Shown here in pieces: positions 40,243 through 48,568 of a DNA stretch of 64,000 bases (its first letter is position 1; every line of letters starts with the position of its first letter). A program made the position numbers and the translations under genes. Origin of the DNA: Bacteroides sp. 51 (GTDB taxonomy: Bacteria; Bacteroidota; Bacteroidia; Bacteroidales; Bacteroidaceae); contig NZ_QVMI01000012.1 in the NCBI RefSeq assembly GCF_010500965.1, positions 7,977 through 71,976 of the forward strand, in the 5' to 3' direction. A model generated the notes under the pieces. That model ran no database searches. It was not told the DNA's origin and saw nothing but the letters and a program-made list of their open reading frames with translations.

Positions 40243-40250
40243 TATTTTTG
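40243..40250 (+). promoter_or_regulatory. Possible -7 box for the GH88-sulfatase operon
   Basis: TATTTTTG followed by C fits TAnnTTTGC, 31 nt before the GH88 start. A TTTG at 40214 is about 6 bp too far for an ideal -33 element, which would suit a promoter needing an activator such as the neighbouring HTCS. Confidence 0.45.
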
Positions 40251-40281
40251 CTCTCAACGAAATTTATAACAATTAGATAGC

Positions 40282-41484
40282 ATGAAAACATTTTTAGGAC
40301 TATGTGCGGTTTCATCACTTTTACTGTTTAGCTGTAACAATGGCGCAGCTACAAAAGACAGTCTGATAGAAGATAATATAGTGAATGCAGTGAACCAGTA
40401 CACTATACAAACGAATCTGATCGAACAATCCGGACGCGTTCTGAATCCCCGAACTATCCGGGAGGATGGAAGCATTGTTTATATTCCTATTGATGACTGG
40501 ACGAGTGGCTTTTTCCCCGGCAGCATGTGGTTATTGCACGAACTGACAAACGATTCTAAATGGCAACCCCTGGCCGAGAAGTATACGGAAGACCTGGATT
40601 CGGTAAAATACCTCAAGTGGCACCACGATATCGGGTTTATGATTGGGTGTAGTTACCTGAACGGCTATCGCCTGGCAGATAAAAAAGAATATAAAGAGGT
40701 TATTATAGAGGCTGCCCATTCTTTCTCCAGCCGTTTTCGTCCCAATGCCGGGGTGACGCAATCCTGGGATGCCGATAAAGGTTGGCAGGCGGAGCGCGGT
40801 TGGAAGTGCCCGGTGATTATAGATAATATGATGAACCTGGAGTTGCTGTTCGAAGGTACCCGGCTTTCGGGCGATTCTACTTTCTATCAGATAGCCGTTA
40901 AACATGCGGATACTACGATGAAATATGCTTTCCGCACGGATAACAGTTGCTATCACGTTGTGGATTATGATCCTGAAACGGGTGAAGTGCGTAAAAAGCA
41001 AACGGCCCAGGGATACGCCGACGAATCGGCATGGGCACGCGGACAGGCATGGGCTTTGTATGGTTATACGCTGTGCTACCGGTATACGGGCGATGTGAAA
41101 TACCTGGAACAGGCCCGCAAAATCTACCAGTTTATATTTACGCACCCCAATCTGCCGGCCGATTTGATTCCGTATTGGGATTACAATGCTCCTAATATCC
41201 CGAATGAGCCTCGTGATGTATCTGCTGCAACCTGCACGGCTTCGGCACTGTATGAAATGCATACGTATCTTCCGAAAGAAGGATATAAAGATACCGCCGA
41301 TAAGATACTGAAGAACCTATCGACTCCTGCATACCGGGCAAAGGTGGGCGAGAACGGGAACTTCATCCTGATGCATTCCGTAGGAAGTATTCCTCACGGG
41401 GCGGAAATTGATGTACCGTTGAATTATGCCGACTACTATTTCCTGGAAGGATTGATACGTAAAAGAGACTTGGAAACCAAATAA
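40282..41484 (+). CDS. GH88 unsaturated glucuronyl hydrolase
   Basis: 400-residue lipoprotein (lipobox LLLFSCNN, Cys18). It shows the GH88 alpha6/alpha6 barrel signatures DDWTSGFFPG, WHHDIGF with Asp116 and IIDNMMNLELL with Asp181, the two Asp residues used in family members, and SAWARGQAWALYGY. The enzyme hydrates the double bond of the terminal 4,5-unsaturated uronate and so releases it from oligosaccharides made by polysaccharide lyases. Direct partner of the PL8 lyase at 23010. Starts an operon with the sulfatase 9 bp downstream, divergent from the HTCS. Confidence 0.94.
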   Translation: MKTFLGLCAVSSLLLFSCNNGAATKDSLIEDNIVNAVNQYTIQTNLIEQSGRVLNPRTIREDGSIVYIPIDDWTSGFFPGSMWLLHELTNDSKWQPLAEKYTEDLDSVKYLKWHHDIGFMIGCSYLNGYRLADKKEYKEVIIEAAHSFSSRFRPNAGVTQSWDADKGWQAERGWKCPVIIDNMMNLELLFEGTRLSGDSTFYQIAVKHADTTMKYAFRTDNSCYHVVDYDPETGEVRKKQTAQGYADESAWARGQAWALYGYTLCYRYTGDVKYLEQARKIYQFIFTHPNLPADLIPYWDYNAPNIPNEPRDVSAATCTASALYEMHTYLPKEGYKDTADKILKNLSTPAYRAKVGENGNFILMHSVGSIPHGAEIDVPLNYADYYFLEGLIRKRDLETK

Positions 41485-41493
41485 CGAATACAC

Positions 41494-43038
41494 ATGAAGA
41501 GTCGTATAAACCTGTTAATGGCCGGGCTGGGTGTACTTACACTGCCTGGCTGCAAGGCTCCTCAGGCAAAAGAGATTACTTCGCCTAACATCATTTATAT
41601 ATTTCCCGATCAGCTCCGCAACCATGCTATGGGTTTCTGGAACGAAGAAGGGTACAGACAACAGGTACGTTTTCAGGGAGACCCGGTGCACACCCCTCAC
41701 TTAAATGCTTTTGCCCGTGAGTCGATGGTGTTGACCTCGGCCATGAGCAACTGTCCTTTAAGTAGCCCGCACCGGGGTATTCTGTTGACCGGCATGTATC
41801 CGCACCGCAGCGGCGTGCCTTTAAATTGTAACTCTACCCGTCCCTTCAGTTCGCTGCGTGAAGATGCGGTATGTATAAGCGATGTACTTAGCCGGGCGGG
41901 TTACGACTGCGGATATTTCGGTAAGCTGCATCTTGATTTTCCAACCCCCAACGATCCGGAGAATCCGGGTCAATATGTTGAATCCCGTCGCCCGGCATGG
42001 GATGCGTACACACCGGAATCCCGCCGGCACGGGTTCAACTACTGGTATTCTTATGGAACGTTTGATGAGCATAAGAAGCCTCATTATTGGGATACGAATG
42101 GCCAGCGGCATGAAATACGTGAGTGGTCGCCACTGCACGAGGCCCAAGAAGTTGTTTCGTACCTGAAAAATGAACGGGGACAACGGGATAGTAGTAAGCC
42201 ATTCTTCGTTATGGTGAGCATGAATCCGCCGCATAGCCCCTATCAATCGCTGGACGACTGCATGGAGGAGGATTATAGTCTTTATAAAGATATTCCATTG
42301 AGCGATTTGCTGGTACGTCCGAACGCCAATGCAGCAATGGATAAAGCAAAATCTACCCCGTATTATTATGCATCCGTAACCGGGGTAGACCGTGCTTTCG
42401 GCATGATATTGGCGTCTCTGAAAGAACTGGGATTAGATAAAAATACGATTGTGGTTTTCACCTCCGATCATGGCGAAACCATGTGCAGCCAGTCTATTGA
42501 TGATGCTAAGAACTCTCCTTATGCCGAGGCTATGAATGTGCCATTCCTGATACGTTATCCCGAACACATTTCTCCGGGGGTGGACCACTTGCTTCTTTCT
42601 ACTCCCGATATCATGCCTACATTACTTGGGTTGAGTGGATTGGAAGAGAAGATACCGATAGAGGTACAAGGAGAGAACTTTGCGCCTCTGTTTCTGGGGA
42701 AGGATACTTCGGTTAAATACCCCACAGGAGTGCTTTATTTTCAGAATCTGGATGGCGAAAAGGATGCTGATGGATTGGTGCAAAACTACTTCCCTTCCTC
42801 GCGAGGCATAAAGACCGCCCGGTATACATTGGCTCTTTACATAGATAGGGAAAGGCATCAGTTAATAAAAACATTGATGTTCGATGACGAGAATGATCCT
42901 TATCAACTGAATAACCTTTCACCAAAGGAACATGCTGAGGTTTTTACTTCGCTCTGTAAAGAGATGGGAGCCAAACTGAAAGAGGTAGGTGATCCGTGGT
43001 ACGAAAGCAGGATTCTGGATCATCTCTTGGAATATTAG
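41494..43038 (+). CDS. S1-family sulfatase, Ser type, lipoprotein
   Basis: 514 residues with lipobox TLPGCKAP (Cys20). The active-site motif SSPHRGILLTG fits S-x-P-x-R-x3-LTG, with Ser90 as the formylglycine precursor and His instead of the more usual Ser at the fourth place. Metal-binding motifs are IFPDQ and FTSDHGE. The FPDQLRNHAMGFW start resembles sulfatases of glycosaminoglycan loci. Co-transcribed with GH88 9 bp upstream. Confidence 0.92.
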   Translation: MKSRINLLMAGLGVLTLPGCKAPQAKEITSPNIIYIFPDQLRNHAMGFWNEEGYRQQVRFQGDPVHTPHLNAFARESMVLTSAMSNCPLSSPHRGILLTGMYPHRSGVPLNCNSTRPFSSLREDAVCISDVLSRAGYDCGYFGKLHLDFPTPNDPENPGQYVESRRPAWDAYTPESRRHGFNYWYSYGTFDEHKKPHYWDTNGQRHEIREWSPLHEAQEVVSYLKNERGQRDSSKPFFVMVSMNPPHSPYQSLDDCMEEDYSLYKDIPLSDLLVRPNANAAMDKAKSTPYYYASVTGVDRAFGMILASLKELGLDKNTIVVFTSDHGETMCSQSIDDAKNSPYAEAMNVPFLIRYPEHISPGVDHLLLSTPDIMPTLLGLSGLEEKIPIEVQGENFAPLFLGKDTSVKYPTGVLYFQNLDGEKDADGLVQNYFPSSRGIKTARYTLALYIDRERHQLIKTLMFDDENDPYQLNNLSPKEHAEVFTSLCKEMGAKLKEVGDPWYESRILDHLLEY

Positions 43039-43115
43039 TTTATAGTTGCTCCCTTTTAAACCATTTTACGGCTATGTTACAGGTTCTTCTATTTTGAGAC
43101 AGTCTTGCAATGTCC

Positions 43116-44753
43116 TTACTTCTTCCCAATAATGGCTGCAATCTGACTCTCATTTAATGCTTTGTCATAAACAACAAAGTCATCGAACATAAACCCTGGA
43201 TCGGGATCGCCGTAATTAAAGGCTTGGTTTCCACCTAATGCGATATACTTCAGTTCCGCACCCGCGTTGAACAGTCCGTCCAAGACTTGTCCATCGGTGG
43301 AACCATCGATGACCCATTTGTTTTTAAGTGCACCATCAAAGTAAACGCATGCGGTAGTTGCTGTCATTGTTACCATGTAGTAGTGCCATTCGCCGTCGGC
43401 CAGCCAATCGGTAGCATTATGATACAGCGTGTTGACCCCTGCTACATTGTCCGCATCGTTAAAGTCGCAATATCCGGCACAATTTATCTGCATCACTCCC
43501 CGGTACTGTAGTGCGAACATGGGCCATGTGTTTGCTCCATCCATAGGTGCGGCACCATGTGCTGTAAACAATGGACTCCATGCGTATGTTGAAGATTCTC
43601 CTGCGTTTTTTGCGTTTACCCATACACCGATAGACATTTCTTGTGTAACGGCTGAGTGTGAAAGGATATCTTCCGGAAGGAGTAGGTAGTTGGTCCGCAT
43701 GCCTCCGGTTGCATTCTGGAATACATTTCCAAATTCGCTGTCTGTTACGAAGCTGCCTCCGCCTACAATGGTTAACCCTTCGTTGCTGTCGAAGGAATTG
43801 AAGTATACAGCTTCGGGTAGTTTGGCGCTTTCTTCGGAACCGGGTATCTTCTCTGCTGATCCTGAGCCTGTTTCCTCTTCCCAGGGTGATACTGAACCGT
43901 TGTCTATGGATACCAGTTCTGCTACGACACGACTGTTGTTGATGGTAACTGTAAACGTGTAGAAGGTGTTGGGGGCTAAAGATGTTATTGAAGCATCATT
44001 CTCCATTATTATCCACTCGTATTTAGCCCCATCGATACTGAATACTACTTTGTTTGCGTTGTTAAGTACGGTGGGAATCAGGATAGCCTCGTAAACATTT
44101 GCTTCTTTATTATAGGGGATAATTGTACTGATGTCGCTTTTATCTTCTATTGCTCCGGTTTTTATGTTGAAAGAAGCTGTGTTTGTAGCATGTATGGTTA
44201 CAGAAGACACTTCGGAAAGTCCATCTTCCAGAACCACACTTATCTTTACTTTACTCAACTGATGAGTGAAACTTAGGGATACATTCGTTGCATTCGTTTC
44301 ATTATGATTGCGGCTGACGGCATAAAGCAAATCGTTTTTAGTGAAGCCTGTAGCTTGATTGGCAATGCTGATGGGGTAAATAAAGCTTTCGGCGTTTTCC
44401 TTATATGGGTAATACGCAATGAAATCGACTGTGCTTCCTCCATCGGGATAGCTGATTGCTGCATCGCTGTTGGCTGGGGCGAAGGGGGTGCTTTGCGCGG
44501 TGTTTTGTGCTGTATAAGCAATGTTTCTTGCACCATTTACCACAACGCTGCTGTTGTTCTCTGTCATAAATACGCCGATGACATCACCTGCGCTCCATTT
44601 GTCGCCCTCTTCGTTGACACGTGTTTCGTATCGGTTTACTCCCGAAAAGAAGTGTACGTCTCTTGATTGATTTTCTTCGTTGTGGTCGTTGCTACATGCG
44701 CTGAGGCATATTGCCCATGCGGTCAGCCATCCTATCATTTTTTTCGTTTTCAT
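43116..44753 (-). CDS. Fimbrillin-domain lipoprotein with C-terminal LamG domain
   Basis: 545 residues, lipobox CLSACSND (Cys about 20). Residues about 30-290 form a fimbrillin-like domain (Mfa/FimA superfamily: GDKWSAGDVIGVFMT, VDFIAYYPY, SFTHQLSKVKISV). After a linker, residues about 320-545 form a LamG/concanavalin-like domain (SIGVWVNAKN, GEWHYYMVTMTATTACVYFDGAL, FDDFVVYDKALNESQIA). It has no catalytic residues and is probably a glycan-binding surface protein. It is 21 bp downstream of a paralogue whose C-terminal half is GH43, so the two appear to share one promoter. Confidence 0.85.
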   Translation of the reverse strand: MKTKKMIGWLTAWAICLSACSNDHNEENQSRDVHFFSGVNRYETRVNEEGDKWSAGDVIGVFMTENNSSVVVNGARNIAYTAQNTAQSTPFAPANSDAAISYPDGGSTVDFIAYYPYKENAESFIYPISIANQATGFTKNDLLYAVSRNHNETNATNVSLSFTHQLSKVKISVVLEDGLSEVSSVTIHATNTASFNIKTGAIEDKSDISTIIPYNKEANVYEAILIPTVLNNANKVVFSIDGAKYEWIIMENDASITSLAPNTFYTFTVTINNSRVVAELVSIDNGSVSPWEEETGSGSAEKIPGSEESAKLPEAVYFNSFDSNEGLTIVGGGSFVTDSEFGNVFQNATGGMRTNYLLLPEDILSHSAVTQEMSIGVWVNAKNAGESSTYAWSPLFTAHGAAPMDGANTWPMFALQYRGVMQINCAGYCDFNDADNVAGVNTLYHNATDWLADGEWHYYMVTMTATTACVYFDGALKNKWVIDGSTDGQVLDGLFNAGAELKYIALGGNQAFNYGDPDPGFMFDDFVVYDKALNESQIAAIIGKK

Positions 44754-44774
44754 GTTTTTCCGTATTTAAAGTTA

Positions 44775-47210
44775 TTAATTCTTCTTCTTACCCCAGTAGG
44801 TTTTCGATGTGGTATATCCTGCATACACGATGGTATGTTGGCGCGGTGTGGCTTCCCAGTCTACTTCGCGTTGCAAGTAGAGTTTTACACCATTGGCTGT
44901 GAGGATCTGTTTTTCTTCGTCGTAGCTCCATGTTGCTCCCTTCCATGTGCCGGAAGTGATGGTGTGGTTTTCGCTAAATACCATGTCGATGGCCACTTTT
45001 TGTTGATTTATGCTGTATCCAAGATCGATATGTTCCCATGTACCGATCAGCTCGTTTTCTGTAATTCTTACCTGGGGTACGGCTCCGTAGCGTTCGGGCA
45101 TCACCAACGGCCAACCATCTTCCGTCCAGCGTATGCTGCGGATATGTCCCATCATCAGGGCATTGCTGGCATGAATACCCGAAACGTTTTCGGGGAAACG
45201 TGCCTGTGAAGTATAAAACCAATTGCCGGCTCCGTCTTCAAATATTGCGCAATGCGAGATGCCTACCCAGCCATCGCCTTCGCTGAACTTATAAGGGTGG
45301 GTGACTACCGGAAGGATGGTTCCTCCTGTGGTTACGTTGGTGCCGTCGATGCCATAATAAGGGCCTGTAATGGAGGTGGAGCGTGCTACGCGCGTATTGT
45401 AGGCAACCGATAAGGCGTCGTAGGCCATAAAGAGATAGTAATAGCCTGTTTCGAGGTTATACACAATCTCGGGACCTTCGGAAGCTTGCCAGCGACTTCC
45501 GCGCGTATATACCATTTGTCCGTAGGCCGAGGGGGTGCTGATGTTCCAGGGCACTCCAGCCTGATCCAACAGCAAACCGGTAGCGGGGTCGAGTTGAACG
45601 GCTGCAATTCCGCTATGCCAGGAGCCATAGATCATCCAATCTTCGTTCTCGGGGGTGGTAATAACCGTTGGGTCTATTGCGTTGTATTTAAAATAGGCAT
45701 CCCAATTGTTTAAACTGGAGCGGGTCCAGTTGTTCATTTCTTTATCGGAAGAGGAGCAGATGACCATACCTTTGTCTTCCCAATTGTTTGTAGCAGGATT
45801 GTCGGTTTCCATTAACCCGATAAAGGCGCGCTCTGTCCAGGAGTTATCGAAATTGGTGGCGTTGTTGAACGCACCTGTTTTTATGTAATTGTCGATTACA
45901 ATCGAGTAATACATGCGATACTTTCCGTTGGCAGCTTTACGAACGACTGGCGCCCAACATCCGTAGGTTGGGTTTTCTATTGCCGGTAAACCTTGTTGAG
46001 TACGAATCTCGTTAAGCTTTTCTTTTACCCATGTGGGTACTTCGCCCATGGTGGCTCCCATGTAATCCCAGTTTATCAGGTCTTTCGAACGACGGGCATG
46101 AAAATGTCCGTGTCCATCGTGCGCATTGCCGTATGAGGCGTCTGTTTGGTACATATAATAATACCCATCGTCGGCTTTGATTACTGTAGGGTCGTGTACG
46201 TTGGCCAGGTTCCAGTTGTAGCGCTTATTCCAGGCGGCTATGCCCGAATAGTTATCCTTATATTCAGGGGCTTTGTAGTTGGCCAGTTGCGCATCTTCTG
46301 AATTTGCTTCTCCGTTGGCCTTTTTCTCCGTTGCCCAGGGAGATACTGATCCGTCTTCAATCTCGATCAGTGTTGCTGTGACCTGCTCGTCTATGGTAAT
46401 TTGGAAGGTGTAGGATTTGCCTTTTTCGAGGGCTGCGATGTTTTCTTTGTTTTCTGTGATTATCCATTTATAGGTGCTGCCGTCCACTACAAATTCTACC
46501 CAATGGCTTGTGTTGAGTGAGAGGGGCATTATAATGGCTTCGGATGTTGCCGTTTCCGAGTTGTAGTAGGGGGTAATGGCGCTTATATCGCCTTTGTCGA
46601 TGAGATTTGCCGTTTCCAGGTTGAATTGTGCGGTGGTATGCATTCCGTGGATGGCGACGGAAGTGATAGAGGTTAATCCACTGTTGAGCACGATCTTTAT
46701 TTTTAATTTACTTAATTGATGTGTAAAGGGGAGGGTGACGTTGCTTATGTTTTCGTACGTATGTGTCTTGCTTTCTGCGTAAAGTAAATCGTGCCTGGTT
46801 GGATCGCTTGCCTGATTGGCGAGGTTGACCGGGTAGTCATTATTTTGTATGGAAGGGGTGTAGGGGTAGTAGGCTTTGAAGTCTACAACGCCATATTCTT
46901 CATCATAATATATACTGTTGTTTTGGGGTGTAAAAAGGGTGGGGGATTCACTCTTTTGAGATACATAGGGTATGTTTGATGCTCCCTGACAGATCTCAAA
47001 GCGTTCGCTTTTGGTCATAAAGATACCGATCTCGTCGCCTGCGTTCCAACTGTCTCCCTGTTGATTGATACGGGTTTGGTATTGATTTACTCCCGAAACG
47101 AATGTCACGGTCTGACTTCTCTCTTCGCCGTGATCGGTTTCTGCACATGCTACAGTACAGCAGGCTATAACAACGCAATAGTACAGTTTCTTTAGGTGTT
47201 TGTTTTTCAT
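44775..47210 (-). CDS. Fimbrillin domain fused to GH43 arabinanase-like enzyme
   Basis: 811 residues from ATG 47210 (an in-frame start at 47243 only adds 11 residues ahead of the signal). Lipobox CTVACAET, Cys22. Residues about 30-280 are a fimbrillin-like domain closely related to the downstream LamG protein (GDSWNAGDEIGIFMT, PFTHQLSKLKIKI). From about 320 a GH43 five-bladed propeller follows: base Asp340 in VHDPTVI, a second Asp in NAIDPTVI and acid Glu578 in SEGPEIVYN. A C-terminal beta domain as in endo-arabinanases ends the chain. The fusion would display the enzyme on the surface. Confidence 0.88.
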   Translation of the reverse strand: MKNKHLKKLYYCVVIACCTVACAETDHGEERSQTVTFVSGVNQYQTRINQQGDSWNAGDEIGIFMTKSERFEICQGASNIPYVSQKSESPTLFTPQNNSIYYDEEYGVVDFKAYYPYTPSIQNNDYPVNLANQASDPTRHDLLYAESKTHTYENISNVTLPFTHQLSKLKIKIVLNSGLTSITSVAIHGMHTTAQFNLETANLIDKGDISAITPYYNSETATSEAIIMPLSLNTSHWVEFVVDGSTYKWIITENKENIAALEKGKSYTFQITIDEQVTATLIEIEDGSVSPWATEKKANGEANSEDAQLANYKAPEYKDNYSGIAAWNKRYNWNLANVHDPTVIKADDGYYYMYQTDASYGNAHDGHGHFHARRSKDLINWDYMGATMGEVPTWVKEKLNEIRTQQGLPAIENPTYGCWAPVVRKAANGKYRMYYSIVIDNYIKTGAFNNATNFDNSWTERAFIGLMETDNPATNNWEDKGMVICSSSDKEMNNWTRSSLNNWDAYFKYNAIDPTVITTPENEDWMIYGSWHSGIAAVQLDPATGLLLDQAGVPWNISTPSAYGQMVYTRGSRWQASEGPEIVYNLETGYYYLFMAYDALSVAYNTRVARSTSITGPYYGIDGTNVTTGGTILPVVTHPYKFSEGDGWVGISHCAIFEDGAGNWFYTSQARFPENVSGIHASNALMMGHIRSIRWTEDGWPLVMPERYGAVPQVRITENELIGTWEHIDLGYSINQQKVAIDMVFSENHTITSGTWKGATWSYDEEKQILTANGVKLYLQREVDWEATPRQHTIVYAGYTTSKTYWGKKKN

Positions 47211-47268
47211 TTTGATTGACTGTATTAGTTTTAATAGCAGCAAAGATAGATGCCGTCTGCTGGAACAG

Positions 47269-47331
47269 GGTGGATATTTGTCTTTTTGAGGTGGATGTTT
47301 GCTCTTTTAAGGTGGATGAAAAGGGTGTGTG
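47269..47331. repeat. Three-unit 21-bp-period repeat upstream of the fimbrillin-GH43 gene
   Basis: GGTGGAT begins at 47269, 47290 and 47311, exactly 21 bp apart, followed by similar T-rich linkers in the first two units. It lies 59-121 bp before the start of the fimbrillin-GH43 gene and could be its operator. Confidence 0.7.
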
Positions 47332-47369
47332 TGCAGGTGCACTCTATACATGCGTTTTTATGATGGAAA

Positions 47370-47397
47370 TATATCACAAGTCACACGGAGTGATATA
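47370..47397. repeat. Short inverted repeat TATATCAC/GTGATATA
   Basis: Perfect 8-bp arms at 47370-47377 and 47390-47397 around a 12-nt loop that contains AAGTCACAC. The word AAGTCACA recurs at 47442 and 29002. Confidence 0.5.
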
Positions 47398-47485
47398 ACT
47401 GTTTGTTTCTCAGTGGGGATTGGTTTGTTTTTCTAGTTTGAAAGTCACATGTTAATATCACAAGTGTCACTGGTTGAATTGCGTC

Positions 47486-47573
47486 AGGAGTAATGAGAAA
47501 TAGCCTTAGGAGTAATGAGAAATAACCTCATGGGTGATGAGGTACTTTCTCAGTGTGAATGAGAAACTTTCTC
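47486..47573. repeat. Four-unit 22-bp-period degenerate array
   Basis: AGGAGTAATGAGAAATA starts at 47486 and 47508; degenerate units ATGGGTGATGAGGTA and AGTGTGAATGAGAAA start at 47530 and 47552, each 22 bp apart. The last unit holds the palindrome GAGAAACTTTCTC. It follows the conserved word at 47442-47471. Confidence 0.75.
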
Positions 47574-47621
47574 AGAAGCAGAACTCCATTGCCCCAGTTC
47601 TTTCGGACTGCCTGGAAAAGA

Positions 47622-47657
47622 AAAAACCTCGATAATCTTTTGATTATCAAGGTTTTT
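47622..47657. terminator. Strong hairpin with T-tract, left edge of the island
   Basis: AAAAACCTCGATAATC (47622-47637) pairs with 47642-47657 with one mismatch and a TTTT loop. A- and T-tracts on the two sides make it a bidirectional rho-independent terminator. Dispersed repeat copy A starts three bases later. Confidence 0.8.
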
Positions 47658-47660
47658 CTT

Positions 47661-48290
47661 GTGATCCGCCTGGAATATGAACCATGCGTATAATCGGCTT
47701 ATTTCTAATACATTACAAATTGTCAATAAACTTTGGACACCAAATGGCCACAAAACTCATTTTGTTATAGATGTCTCTCAGAATAGAGAATATTACTTCT
47801 CTTCTTTTCTTTTCAGGTTCGAAAATACAACTTTTTGGCCTAATAACCAAATGTTCTGTAAATTAATGATTTATCTTTTTTCTGTGGTCCAAGCCCAGTG
47901 CAGAGTGCGAGCCCTTTATATATAAAGGCTTGCACTCTGCACTGGTGGTCCAAGTAAACTGTCTATGACTACATGAGATTATATTTCTATAATCTTGTCG
48001 CGTTGGAAAGACAGGTGTTCATTGTTGAATATATACCCCAACTGATTTGAAACACAAAGAGTATTGCCAATCTGTTTGTCAACATTATAATGTGAGTCCA
48101 TATATCCAATACTGAATATTGCTATCTTCGATGTAATCAGCTAATTCTACTGTAAGAACACCATTGGCATGGCTATTGGCATCTACATAAATACCCTTCA
48201 ATTCAGACTTGTCTAAAAGCCTAAAAGGCATTTCTTTTCCTGCTATGATAATTTTATCCATGTATTTTCAATTGCTATGCTCTGTTTTCA
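47661..48290. repeat. Dispersed repeat, copy A (longest)
   Basis: About 630 bp sharing long stretches with copy B (49104-49440) and copy C (54506-54910). The order is a left segment starting GTGATCC, a 51-bp near-palindrome at 47895-47945 (CAGTGCAGAGTGC arms), a metallophosphoesterase 3' remnant on the minus strand, and a right segment with GGAAAAG and the peptide IIIAGK on the minus strand. No transposase or terminal target duplication was seen. The flanking stretch 48291-48568 shows nothing else. Confidence 0.85.
47979..48261 (-). pseudogene. Metallophosphoesterase C-terminal remnant, frameshifted
   Basis: Starting at ATG 48261 the minus strand reads MDKIIIAGKEMPF..., then sequence similar to copy B of the same remnant (VELADYIEDSNIQYWIYG). 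A 2-nt deletion relative to copy B then removes the GHSH metal motif and causes a frameshift. The frame after the lesion continues NQLGYIFNNEHLSFQRDKIIEI and stops. Full metallophosphoesterases of this type are about 250 residues, so the N-terminal catalytic half is gone. Confidence 0.6.
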
Positions 48291-48568
48291 GTTGCAGTGA
48301 AAACGATGCAAACATACTGGAAATAAAAGAAAATCATTCAGTGCAAATGATTGTTTTGTTTTTCTATCACATATTTACTCCACTTAGCAAAGCCTCTGAA
48401 AGTACATTGGACATTCCTAGTCAGAGTTGGACAGAATTTTAGAGGTGGTATGTTTTCGTTCTTATTCTTGAGGTTGGCAATTCTGGCAATATTGGCAATT
48501 TCGAGTGATTGATAAGGATTCGTAAATTTGTTGAATTAAGCAATTGAAATAAAAAAAGGAAAGTATAT

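Noticed and set aside
47550-47753. 67-codon minus-strand frame crossing the hairpin at 47622
   Set aside because: Starts inside repeat copy A and reads through a terminator-like hairpin; the corresponding frame in copy C is broken.
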